Shown piece after piece: positions 55,494 to 64,000 of a DNA stretch of 64,000 nucleotides. The translations under genes were made by a program, and so were the position numbers. Numbering within the stretch: the stretch's first letter is position 1; every line of letters starts with the position of its first letter. Origin of the DNA: Astropecten irregularis (Eukaryota > Echinodermata > Asteroidea > Paxillosida > Astropectinidae); NCBI GenBank assembly GCA_963971285.1, contig OZ020253.1, positions 3,658,001 through 3,722,000 of the forward strand, written 5' to 3'. Under the pieces are notes generated by a model. It was given only the letters and a program-made list of their open reading frames with translations. It had not been told where the DNA came from and ran no database searches.

Positions 55494-55719
55494 ACTTTCT
55501 CAAGGCCTGGCTCCGGATTCATCTCTGTCATCCATATGCTGAAAATATAGGTTGTGGTTTTTCATTGAAGCTGAAGCTCTGTTTTCTTTTTCAAACCAGA
55601 GAATCTACTACCGAACCACAGCCAAAAGCCTCTATTTTGATACCTGTTATTTTATAATGATTTCATGAAATGGAGTCGGAGCCTGAGCCGTAGCCAGAGC
55701 CGTGCTTTGAGAAAGGCCC
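55494..55719. mobile_element. Foldback family F, short-arm copy
   Basis: The ends TTTCTCAAGGCCTGGCTCC and CGTGCTTTGAGAAAGGCC carry only a few hexamers (GAGCCTGAGCCGTAGCCAGA). The loop matches the copy at 20223 in CATCCATATGCTGAA and TTTTTCATTGAAGCTGAAGC. Confidence 0.75.
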
Positions 55720-55841
55720 AAGTAGCCCAAAATCAAGTCTGTGTGTATTATTATGAAATGCAGATCTGCAGCCGATTTCACGAAACTTTACGCAGTTGCG
55801 TAGGTCCACTTACGCCACAAATTTTGTCAGCCACTGGTGAC

Positions 55842-56162
55842 TTGTGGAGACCGAGCACTAGTATAGTTTGAAAATGACTCCACGAGAAATTCTAAAGGTG
55901 TATGGGTCTTCACCAGGTTTTCACAGAACCAATTTTTGGAATTAACTCAAAAAGGATAGAATTTCCAAGGTATACATACATGTACATACTGTATCTGTCG
56001 CAAAGAGTCTAAGTATTTTTACATTGAAGGGATGTTCGCTAGAAACATCAACCCAGAAAAGTGATTCTGGTTCAAATTTGGGCAAATTCAATTCTGCTCT
56101 TTGGAGAGTGTTCATTAGTACACAAGAACAAAGCCATGTCTCCACAAGGATACACATTCTGA
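55842..56162 (+). repeat. Repeat family E copy
   Basis: From GACTTGTGGAGACCGAGCAC to CCATGTCTCCACAAGGATAC, uninterrupted at the GTGTTCATTAGTACACAAG site that is split at 32695. Confidence 0.65.
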
Positions 56163-56951
56163 TATGTGTGTGTACATTATGGTTCATGTACAGTGCAGGT
56201 ACTGTAGGTACAATGCGTATTGATGCCCTTTTCACTTTATCCCATACAACTCAACAAAATTATGTTACATTTGTAGCTCAGGCAATAAACTGTAAAGGCC
56301 AAGTTGGACGAACCTTGCAAATGTCAAAAGCCTTCAAATTCAATGAAACAAACGAAGGGGAAAAAACACCCTTCGCTGCAAAAAAAAAAAAAAAAAAAAA
56401 AAAAGCAACACAGGTTTCATTTTGTTGTTTTTTATTAATCCCTGGATCAATATGGCTTTTCTTCAGGCTTACATTGGGGGCCTGGCCTGGGAAACTCTGA
56501 CTTGTGTGCACTGCACAGTGCACATCACACCCAGCAATAATCACCTGCTGATTAATTGAACAGGTGGAAGAAACCCGAATAGACCTGACGGTCTTTGCCT
56601 TAGAAAATTTCGTCAATCATTTTTAAGTAGCGGTATGCGAAATATCTTGTAGTTGTACCACGGACTTGTCTTGTCTGAAGATATTTTATGGCTCAGATGT
56701 TTTCACACAAATATTTTATTGATTTGATGATGTCATTCAATTCCGTGTCAAATGCAGCCAATTTGTAATGCATAGTACAAAACAAACCTACATGTATGGG
56801 TCACAATTGACACAAACAGTGGTCTGCTGGCCTGGGGCATCAAAGACAATCTTCGGGCCACTAATTTGAGGAACAATGCTAGTGCAGTGCACTGTCCACT
56901 GGCCCCGTAGGCCACCAAGAGAATGAAGTTAATTTCGACCCCTGTAAAATA
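56163..56951. other. Unassigned block with an A25 run
   Basis: A homopolymer of 25 A lies at 56380-56404. The 158-codon frame that crosses it encodes poly-lysine and is not supported as a gene. Nothing else is recognised. Confidence 0.45.
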
Positions 56952-56952
56952 T

Positions 56953-57118
56953 AAGGCTTGAATTTAACGGAGGCCACTGAGGCCATGGCCTTCATTGTCC
57001 TTGTTTTTGGCCTTCGTGCCCCCTTCAAATGTTTCCATAGACATTATGATTTTCCAATGGAAAAGCCCCTTGCGATGGAAAAGTGGCCTTGCCCCTTTTA
57101 GAACCAAATTCCAGGCCT
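56953..57118. mobile_element. MITE family D, copy 3
   Basis: AAGGCTTGAATTTAAC and AAATTCCAGGCCTGG-type ends. The interior matches the other copies (TCCATAGACATTATGATTTT). Family I copy 2 starts at its right edge. Confidence 0.72.
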
Positions 57119-57268
57119 GGGGCCGATTTCACTAAAGTCGTATTTTGCGATCATCGCTATCACACTTGATATGAGATGGCTACTTTACGATCGATTCTCC
57201 GTTTAGCGATGGATTTGGGCTAAGATCCATCGCTAAGATGATCGCAAAGCGTTAGTGAAATCGGCCCC
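57119..57268. mobile_element. MITE family I, copy 2 (150 bp)
   Basis: GGGGCCGATTTCACTAA and GTTAGTGAAATCGGCCCC ends, same length as the copy at 26121. It is flanked by CTG on both sides if the outermost G is assigned to the target. Confidence 0.78.
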
Positions 57269-58124
57269 TGGTACGGTAACAATTAAATGTAATTTAATCA
57301 ATTGAAATATTAGCTTTAAGCTTTCCCAACGCAGACTTTGTTAAGGGAAGCATAAATTACATGAATTACCAGTGTAGACTTCTGTCATCAGTAAGTAAAC
57401 AAAATGCATATTATAAAAATGGCTTTTTTTATATATTTACAAATTACGGGAAGAATTCCACTGACTGACTGACATCCATTACGAAAAAAGGATATTAGAC
57501 AAAACTTACAAGTTAGGGCCATGATATTTTGCAAAAACGGAAAACGGACGGAATTCACGGAATTTACTCCTTGAAACAGAATTCCATTTTCGAAACGGAA
57601 CTAAGTAAATCCACCAATTAAATTCACAAAATGCATCATTTATGTGAACTGATTGCTATACATGTACATTTCCTAGGCTAACTGAATCATGGTTTGGTCT
57701 TGCAATAGTTGACTGTTTTTTTTTGACAAAACCCAGTCTGACAAGTCTTCACTGTGCAAAAGATACGACTCTTTTCCACTGGCAGTGCCCAAACAGTAGT
57801 GTAAGTCAGTATGTAATTTACTGCATGTTATACAACGTTTTGGAACTAGCACAAAACAGATTTGTTCAGTGTGAAACCAAATTTTTCAGCCTGAAACGGA
57901 ATCCAAGGATTTTGGAAATGGAATTTGCGCTTTTCTGAAACGGAAAATCAATGGCCCTATAAGTTACTTCAATCTCAGCTACATGTACAGTATGTGTAAA
58001 ACTGAAGTAGCATATATCTGAAAAGTAAGTTTTATTGGGTATTTTTCACCTGCAATGATACACTTCAAATATAGCGACAGCGTATTTTTTTGGCAATCTG
58101 AAAACGCCCTGTCAGTTCCCTTCG
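57269..58124. other. Unassigned block, no gene seen
   Basis: No exon or family is recognised. Repeated GGAATT/AACGGAA words occur near 57545-57600 and 57890-57945. Confidence 0.4.
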
Positions 58125-58292
58125 GCAGGGCTGGAAATAAACGGAGGCCACAGAGGCCATGGCCTTCGTTGCCCTGGCTCTTGGCCTTGGTGCCCCTTCA
58201 AATGTTTCCATAAACATTATGATTTTCCAATGGAAGTGCCCCATGCAATGAAAAATTGGCCTTGCCCCCACCAAACCTTATTTCCAGCCCTG
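58125..58292. mobile_element. MITE family D, copy 4
   Basis: GCAGGGCTGGAAATAA and TTATTTCCAGCCCTG inverted ends differ from the AAGCCTTGAATTT ends of the other copies. The interior is the same (CTCTTGGCCTTGGTGCCCC). It suggests two subfamilies. Confidence 0.72.
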
Positions 58293-58734
58293 CATAGGGT
58301 TTGTGCACAAGTGATGGCCGTTAGTGGAACTCTTTCCCAAATTACAAAACAGTACTACCTTACATAGATTTAACTGTCAACTGTAGCCATAGGGGAATGC
58401 AGACATGTATAAACTGTAAATGTTGACAAGAAAGTAACTTCCTTGCCCTTAATTATAATAAACTGCTGCAAAACTGCTCATCAACCAAAATATTGACCTG
58501 AAATAAAATCAAATTCTTGGGTTGGAGGGCCTGACGTTTCGATCCTAGCAGGATCTAATCTAACTTCTGTTGTGCTTTTTCAGTTTCCATGGATCGTTGA
58601 GAAAGATCTTGCTAGTGCTAGGATCGTAATGTCAGTCAATGACAGTCCCTCCTTACATCAAACAGTTTCTAAGTTGTAAAATAAAACCTTAATTTAAAAC
58701 CCTAACCCACCTCAATCCTCCAAAATCCTTCTGG

Positions 58735-58995
58735 TAGTTTTGGAAGATTTCAGAGGAATCAGGATATAATGTCATTTTCAAGTGAGGACCACTGGAGGAG
58801 TTGCAAGGATTCAGGATAAATGCATTTTTTGAGGTAGGGCCACTGAAGGATTCTGAAGGCTTCTGAAGGCTTCAGGATTCAGGTACCTCTCATTTTGAGT
58901 ATAAGTGAAATCACTGGAGGATTGTGGAGGATTCAGGATGAACGCAGTTTTTGAAGTATGACCATAGGAGGATTGTGGAGAATTCAGGATGGTCA
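58735..58995. repeat. Diverged tandem repeat with GGATTCAGGAT
   Basis: Three to four degenerate units of about 75-85 bp contain CACTGGAGGA, AGGATTCAGGAT and GCATTTTTTGAG-type words. AACCCTAACCC near 58700 and GGGGTTAGGGTT near 59013 flank them in inverted order, like the piggyBac-type ends at 25011. Confidence 0.55.
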
Positions 58996-59211
58996 CAGTA
59001 AAATGCCCCTAGGGGGTTAGGGTTACGTAATCCATGCAATCATGAAGACATGATGTTTCAATCCAAACAGGATCTTTCTCAAGTAAGATTCTTCTTTTCC
59101 AAACTTTTCAAGAATTATCCTTCTACGTCTCACACGTGTAACTCTAACTTTGTCTAAGCATTAATTACATATTTCAGCTTCAGCTTAGTTTATGAGCAGT
59201 TTGCAGCAGTT

Positions 59212-59379
59212 AATAGGGCTCTGCGCTTGAGCTACATGTAGAATTACGCTCTTTATATTGACAGCTATAGGTACCCGGATGTTGGGAAAAATATCACGTT
59301 TACGTGCAAGATAATGGGGCAGCGTGCGACTTGCTTGTCCGAACTTCTAAATGTGACGTCACGAGCATGGAGCCCTATT
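59212..59379. mobile_element. MITE family H, copy 2
   Basis: AATAGGGCTCTGCGCTTGAG and CGAGCATGGAGCCCTATT, 168 bp. Same interior as 30814-30978, including AATGTGACGTCACGAGC. Confidence 0.75.
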
Positions 59380-59611
59380 CAGTGACTACCATCACTTGTG
59401 CACAAACCCTATGGTATGTAACCGACAGAGGGCATTTTGCAAAATGCATTCAAAGTGTTTCATTGTAGGTCAAAAAACCCTGTAAAACTAATTTTTCATA
59501 TATGCTACCCAAGTGTTAACCCAGCTGAGATTGAAGGTCGTCATAACTTGTATCCAGTAAGTTTTTTTGAAGTTTTCTGTAACAGAAGTCAGTAGAATTC
59601 TTTCCTTAACT

Positions 59612-59800
59612 TCTTGTAAACAAATCCTGATGATGACTAGAGCAGGCTAGTCGAAACTTTGAGACCTTACGAGAAGTATGAACAAAATAGAACTTGTTAA
59701 AAAGTGCAAAAGTACGAACGATTCTTACATGGTGTTTCCGCAAACCGATCACCATAACAATTGTCACCATATAAAGCCTCAAATCTTTCTTGAAATCCTA
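59612..59800 (+). repeat. Repeat with hammerhead-like core, copy 3
   Basis: CTGATGA (59627-59633), one T, GACTAG-AGCAGG-CTAGTC, GAAAC (59653-59657). The stem is identical to that at 18593-18610 while the extra base differs (G there, T here). Confidence 0.5.
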
Positions 59801-60190
59801 CTTTATTACGATGATTACAATACAGGTGTGTTGCATTCGACAAGAATGCGCAACAATAAACACAACTGAACCCATTTATAAATGATACGAATTAGAACAT
59901 TTAACATTTAAGAGATGATTAGGGGCCTACATACTAATATAACACATGCATGCCATGACATACACAGTCAGTAGTCTGTACACAGAGACTTTGAAAAGTG
60001 CAGGTAGGCAAAGTACTTAAATTCCACCATTCAATTTGGTGTACGACACTTCAAATTCTTTCTTTCATGGTAATTTAATAATAAGGTGCGCCAGCATGAT
60101 GGTTTTTCCCCAGTACATTTACGTGGTAACAGCATAAACGTAGGTGTAAAATGTGTAAACATTACGAACTAGCCTGCTATTGCTAATGGC
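59801..60190. other. Unassigned block, no gene seen
   Basis: Nothing recognised. If the candidate gene at 60192-60380 is real, part of its intron or further exons could lie here. Confidence 0.35.
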
Positions 60191-60191
60191 G

Positions 60192-60380
60192 CTATGGCCA
60201 ACGTGTAGTAATGAATGGAGAAACGCGCTTGCATGCAGTTGTATACAACCCATGCCGTTCTGTAGTGTAGTGTCCATGCCTACGCACCAACACTCGCTCG
60301 CAACTAAACAATCCAAAAACACACATTAAAAACACACCAAAAAAGACAAATGTTGATAAATACCTTACAAAACCGTCCAT
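60192..60380 (-). CDS. Possible first coding exon, membrane-anchored protein
   Basis: On the minus strand the ATG at 60380 opens a frame beginning MDGFVRYLSTFVFFGVFLM. Residues about 7-26 are strongly hydrophobic, followed by CERVLVRRHGH. That is a signal-anchor shape, as in type II membrane proteins such as Golgi enzymes, but no family is recognised. Sequence upstream on that strand (60381-60515) is non-repetitive and begins near CGCCATCTTG, a common start-site motif. The true exon end is unknown; GTGCGTAGG near 60287 is one possible donor. A chance ORF is quite possible. Confidence 0.25.
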   Translation of the reverse strand: MDGFVRYLSTFVFFGVFLMCVFGLFSCERVLVRRHGHYTTERHGLYTTACKRVSPFITTRWP

Positions 60381-60502
60381 TACGCAGTCAGATAGAAGAA
60401 GAGAACGAAAGAATCAGGAGAAAGGACGACAGCTTTTCACACAGTTTAGAACCAGTTCAGAAGATTTTATTTTTAGCTACGAGTTTGTCTACGAGCGGAA
60501 AA

Positions 60503-60512
60503 CAAGATGGCG
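60503..60512 (-). promoter_or_regulatory. YY1/initiator-like CGCCATCTTG
   Basis: On the minus strand, CGCCATCTTG lies about 125 bp upstream of the ATG at 60380. In animals such sites often mark TATA-less transcription starts. It supports the candidate exon only weakly. Confidence 0.3.
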
Positions 60513-60572
60513 AAAAATAGCGCCCTCTCGCTTCATAGCGTGCAGGAAGTTACAACAGGTTTTTTTTTTTGG

Positions 60573-62299
60573 TTAATTGGCGACCGGGGGTGCCACTCTT
60601 GGTAAAGAGTAAGACCACCTGCAGCTTAAAATGGATGAAAGCATGATAACGCATGGGTAGACAAAAATTGATCGTTGCTTTAATTTTGAACATATGTTTG
60701 GGCCTCAAACCAACAAAGCACGACTAATTCAACATCCCCAAGGTGATGCCCTCAGCATGCTGTACAGACTTGCAAAAATAAATTTAATTTCTATTATTGA
60801 TTTTTGACACAAATCCTTAAAATAAAAAAAAAGACAGCTGGGTCGTAAACAAATTTCAAAGGTCATATGTTTTGTGTACATTTTTACCAAAATAAAATAA
60901 CACATACAATTATAAATTAATATGGATGATTTCATGGTAAAATGAAATCATTTTCAATGTTCATTGTTCATGTATAAAATTGGATGAAAAATATAAATTT
61001 GCGAGCTAGAAGGGCACATTGCATTAATATAGTGGCGTCATTATTTTGAAATAATAATTTAATCATAAATTCTGGGAGTAATTTCTAAGCATGAGTTAAA
61101 TTATTTGCGTTATTTGTTTTTGTTAGCCACGTCATGCTGCTATGTCATTTATAATTCTGTTCCAGTAAAGATCAATATATAGCAGTGTTTTTATCGCAAG
61201 CCGCACGCCAATGGAAAAAAACGTTCAATAATTATGCACAATTCGTTGAAACGGCCACTTACTCATAATGAAAAATTAAAAGGAACACATAGAGATATAA
61301 TATAAATGTATGTACGGAATTTACATAATGTTTGTGATAATGATTTGTTTGAACAAATAAATATGAAATCTTTCTAAGATTAATTGGTTTGTTCAAGTAA
61401 AACCAAAATTGCTAATATTTAAGAACACAAAATTACATGAGATACCATTGCTCCAGCATTTGCTTGTTAAACAATATCATGGGAAATATTGCAGTTTTAC
61501 GTTTTTATAGTTTTCTTGCACTTGTAAAATTAGTCATATTTTAGAAGTATAATATTAGGCAATGTCCTATGTTGAGATTGTATTGCCATGACATTATAGT
61601 AGTGGCACCCCGTTGTCTGACAAGTTTAGCAAACTACCGCCAAAGGTTACCCATTCAAAACCGATGATTGTGAAATAATACAGAAAACGCCGTCGTGCAA
61701 ACAAGTGGCACCCGGTTTTTGTTGCCCGATCGAAGACGGTGGGGGTTAAACAACCAATGCCCCCTATTTCAACTGGTGACAATATTGATTTGCAGCTCAC
61801 TGACATAGATATCGATTGTTGAATTGTTTTCCTTCGAATGCATTATACATGTATAGCTCTTTCCAGTCTAGAATTGCCATACCCCAGAAAAATTATCAGG
61901 TATGGGAAGTGTGGTTGGATTTTTGTTATTATTAAATGGTGGTTCACATTAGTTCCTGACCTACTTCAATTTAAGGAAACCTACTTCTAATTTAGCAATT
62001 GCTTGGGCGATCGATTCGGCTGAAATTTTGATGTTAAATTTTCAACATTTTTTTCAAAGATTCTGTAAAGTTGCCACACATCCTTTGAATAAATATATGA
62101 TAATAATAATACAATAAAGGTCAAATGTAGAAGACAGAAGTATAAAGAAATTCTAAGAGTAAGAGATATAAACAAATTATATAATTTAGTTCTATTTCAC
62201 TCTCATCGCAAACTGATTAAACAAAAAACATGAAATGGCGCGTCTGTCTCGTCTGCAAGGTGTCATGTTTCGGTCAACAGGTGGCGCTGTTGAAATTTA
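60573..62299. other. AT-rich block, no gene seen
   Basis: No coding exon or family is recognised. Two inverted words (GGGGTGCCACT near 60588 and AGTGGCACCCC near 61601, with AGTGGCACCCGG near 61711) may be remnants of an element, but the match is short. This is the least repeat-dense stretch of the window. Confidence 0.4.
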
Positions 62300-62391
62300 G
62301 ATGGGAAGATCCCCAATATTTTGATGTGTGCACTACTTCCTCAAAGTCAAGTTGCTAGTTAGTTGGTGATGTTTCAAAACTTTTGTAAAAC
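62300..62391 (+). other. Possible 5' UTR exon of the right-end gene
   Basis: The sequence TTTTGTAAAAC is followed by GTAAGTAAGT, a near-ideal splice donor at 62392. With the acceptor ending at 63717 it could define a noncoding first exon. An ATG at 62369 would read out of frame with the ATG at 63736 after this splice, which argues for caution. The start is not defined. Confidence 0.3.
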
Positions 62392-62577
62392 GTAAGTAAG
62401 TAGCATTGTTGCACTAGATTTGTAAGGTAATTTTTCGATTTGAGATAAGGTTCGCATGGAATGTTGTTTTAAGTTTGATTAGATGTTTTGTTAGAATGCA
62501 TTTAGTTTACAGAATACTGTCAGCTGTTTACATGTTCAGATTGTTGATGAAGGTGTTCATTTTATGCTGAAATTTGG

Positions 62578-62983
62578 GTGTTGATGAAAATTGGATCCTG
62601 GATCTGGTCTGACCTTTCCGGATCCTCTCCTAAATTTGTTCTTTTTCACTCAATAAAACATAATTTGTTGGCTAGTACTGCCCCACAGAATATTCAAACG
62701 CGAGGAAAACTGATAGTGAAGAAGTTTACCCATAAGTAACGAATCGGTACTAGGCCCTATGCATGAAAAGCCTTCAAACTTACCGTGACCACAATACAAA
62801 CATCATTTTGTATTTTCGTGTAGGCCCTAAGTAATTTCCTCAAAGTAAGGTCAGTTTTCCTTGATTTTGAATATTCTTTGATGGCCTACAGATTTCCATT
62901 TAATCAGGTATAAAAAGAAGAAATTTGGGCGAGGAGCGGATCCAGAAAGGTTGGATCAGATCTAGGATCCGAATTTCAACAAT
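62578..62983. mobile_element. MITE with GGATCC-rich inverted ends
   Basis: Left GATCCTGGATCTGGTCTGAC, CTTTCCGGATCC and AAATTTGTTCTTTTT pair with right AAGAAGAAATTTGGGC, GGATCCAGAAAGGTTGGATC and AGATCTAGGATCC over about 60 bp. 406 bp in total. Confidence 0.72.
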
Positions 62984-63354
62984 CGTCTGAATTTTAGACT
63001 TTATCATAAGTTATAAAAATAAAATACTGTACCACACAACAAATAAGTATCTAACCATTCTATCACATCTAATCACGGAATTTGTTCCATTTTATTCAAT
63101 TTATTGCTTCACGACAAAATAACTATTGGGGGCCTATCTCTGGACATAAGCATCGCAAATAGCAACCGCTATGAATTATGGGATGCACAGGGCCAGGGTC
63201 ATTATGGCGCCACCACCCACTTACATTTAGACAGTTGGAGTGAAATTCCTTGTGTGCACTGAGTTTGGTGACCTTGCAATTCGACCCAGATGTATCCCAC
63301 AATGGTTTGTGGAAGCGCCCTCTCTTGGTGAAAATGCTATTTGTGATAAACCTC

Positions 63355-63600
63355 ATAGACCGATCCGACAGCACGACATGCTGCCCGCCATTAATGCAGT
63401 GTCCCCGTCCACCGTTTGTGCCCACTGAGTGGCAACAAATTTCCGCTCCGCTGCACACTATACTGCAAGGTGTATGTCCCCTGATACACCGCAGGACCAA
63501 TTACATGAATTGCAAGTCGGATAAGTGTATTGCACGCAAAAGGCGGACAGGGACACTGCAGTAATGGCGGATGGTATTTTGTGCCGTCCGATCGGTGTAT
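63355..63600. mobile_element. MITE family N-like, upstream of gene
   Basis: ATAGACCGATCCGACAGCAC and GTGCCGTCCGATCGGTGTAT are inverted ends that continue through CGCCATTAATGCAGTGTCCC for about 65 bp. The distance to the coding start at 63736 is about 135 bp. Frames on both strands across it are palindromic by-products. Confidence 0.72.
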
Positions 63601-63698
63601 AGATTTAAGGTGAAGTTTGGTATTAATCATTAGCTGAACTTTTTGTTGTTTTCTCTCACAAGGAAGCATGCTTTGATGTTGCAGATGTTCAAACTATT

Positions 63699-63717
63699 TT
63701 CACCTTATCCTAACAGA
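63699..63717 (+). promoter_or_regulatory. Probable 3' splice site
   Basis: TTTTCACCTTATCCTAACAG has a pyrimidine-rich tract, a CTAAC branch-like word and a terminal AG at 63717. The following exon would begin 18 nt before the ATG at 63736. Confidence 0.45.
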
Positions 63718-63735
63718 CATCACTGTGGTTCCACG

Positions 63736-64000
63736 ATGGCCTTCCTTTCCTACTTTGTCCTCCTGCTGTGCTGTGCCAACATTCTACCTACCACCGTCGC
63801 ACAACAAGACCGCACCATCAAAAAAACAATCAACCTTGATATGACGTCTTCCGGGACCGAGACTTTCAAAGAAGACGAGAAGTTCAAAGACATCTTTGAG
63901 ATAACTGAAGAGAATTTTGAGGAGTTGGTTTTGGAGATGGAAGATCCATGGATTGTGCTGTTCACCGATGGCATGATCAAGAAAGAATGGAAGACAATGG
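63736..64000 (+). CDS. 5' part of secreted thioredoxin/PDI-like protein
   Basis: 88 codons are open to the window edge. Residues 1-22 (MAFLSYFVLLLCC...TTVA) form a typical signal peptide, so the product should enter the secretory pathway. A charged segment (KEDEKFKDIF) precedes ITEENFEELVLEMEDPWIVL. That arrangement matches the first beta-alpha-beta of thioredoxin/PDI-fold domains (xVTxxNFxELVL...PWLVxFY). The place where PDIs carry WCxxC reads FTDGMIKKEWKTM, with no cysteine pair, so the domain is probably not a redox-active thioredoxin fold. ATGG has a fair start context and no in-frame upstream ATG is seen in this exon. The remainder and the exact family lie beyond the window; a non-catalytic PDI or DnaJ/thioredoxin chimera are options. 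Confidence 0.7.
   Translation, partial: MAFLSYFVLLLCCANILPTTVAQQDRTIKKTINLDMTSSGTETFKEDEKFKDIFEITEENFEELVLEMEDPWIVLFTDGMIKKEWKTM

Larger units (their letters stand above)
58293..59413. mobile_element. 1.1-kb element with 25-bp perfect inverted ends
   Basis: CATAGGGTTTGTGCACAAGT plus GATGG at the left is exactly complementary to the last 25 bases at the right. Inside are family G arms (58448-58640 and about 59180-59210), a repeated TTCAGGAT region, and MITE H copy 2 near the right end. No coding frame of note. It is a nest assembled inside a larger non-autonomous element. Confidence 0.72.

Noticed and set aside
56024-56500. 158-codon frame
   Set aside because: It runs through repeat family E and an A25 tract, with no recognisable domain.
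60573-61720. Large element bounded by GGGTGCCACT words
   Set aside because: The inverted match is only 10-13 bp and two alternative right ends exist; no interior support.
63123-63669. Overlapping frames on both strands upstream of the right-end gene
   Set aside because: They fall mostly in the inverted repeats of the MITE at 63355-63600, which produce mirrored open frames.

Overview
The window looks like animal nuclear DNA, most likely from a marine invertebrate deuterostome such as an echinoderm. That placement is an inference from overall character: AT-rich sequence, many short palindromic DNA transposons, tRNA-derived SINE-like repeats, an L2/CR1-type LINE, a tyrosine-recombinase-type retroelement layout, and abundant TGTACATGTACA and TAGGCCTA words. 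No rRNA, CRISPR array or prokaryotic operon is present. Nearly all the sequence is mobile-element-derived or unassigned non-coding DNA.

Layout. 1-4.7 kb: hairpin MITEs, a tRNA-derived SINE and short repeats. 4747-6262: a 22-bp palindromic minisatellite of about 69 units. 6.7-9.7 kb: TTAA-flanked MITEs. 10426-16653: a 6.2-kb element with 140-bp perfectly inverted terminal repeats and an internal complementary region that joins the complements of its two outer ends. That is the DIRS retrotransposon architecture, but the GC-rich interior has no recognisable DIRS protein. 16.7-46 kb: dense, nested MITE families, foldback elements with expanded hexamer arrays, a 418-bp palindrome and a Mutator-like pair with target duplications. 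About 46.2-50.99 kb: one apparently intact LINE with ORF1 (258 aa) and ORF2 (991 aa, endonuclease plus reverse transcriptase). 51-60 kb: more nested MITEs. 60.2-60.5 kb: a possible minus-strand first exon with an adjacent initiator-like site. 62.3-64.0 kb: the 5' end of a plus-strand host gene for a secreted, thioredoxin/PDI-like protein that runs off the window.

How the parts relate. The LINE encodes its own retrotransposition proteins. The DIRS-like element and the MITEs encode nothing recognisable and would need proteins supplied in trans. Nested insertions give relative ages and, in several places, paralogous empty sites that reveal target-site preferences. The best candidate for something undescribed is the DIRS-architecture element without DIRS genes. 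Next are the foldback family whose arms carry expandable GAGCCN arrays, the nested-palindrome satellite, and a repeat carrying a hammerhead-like core.
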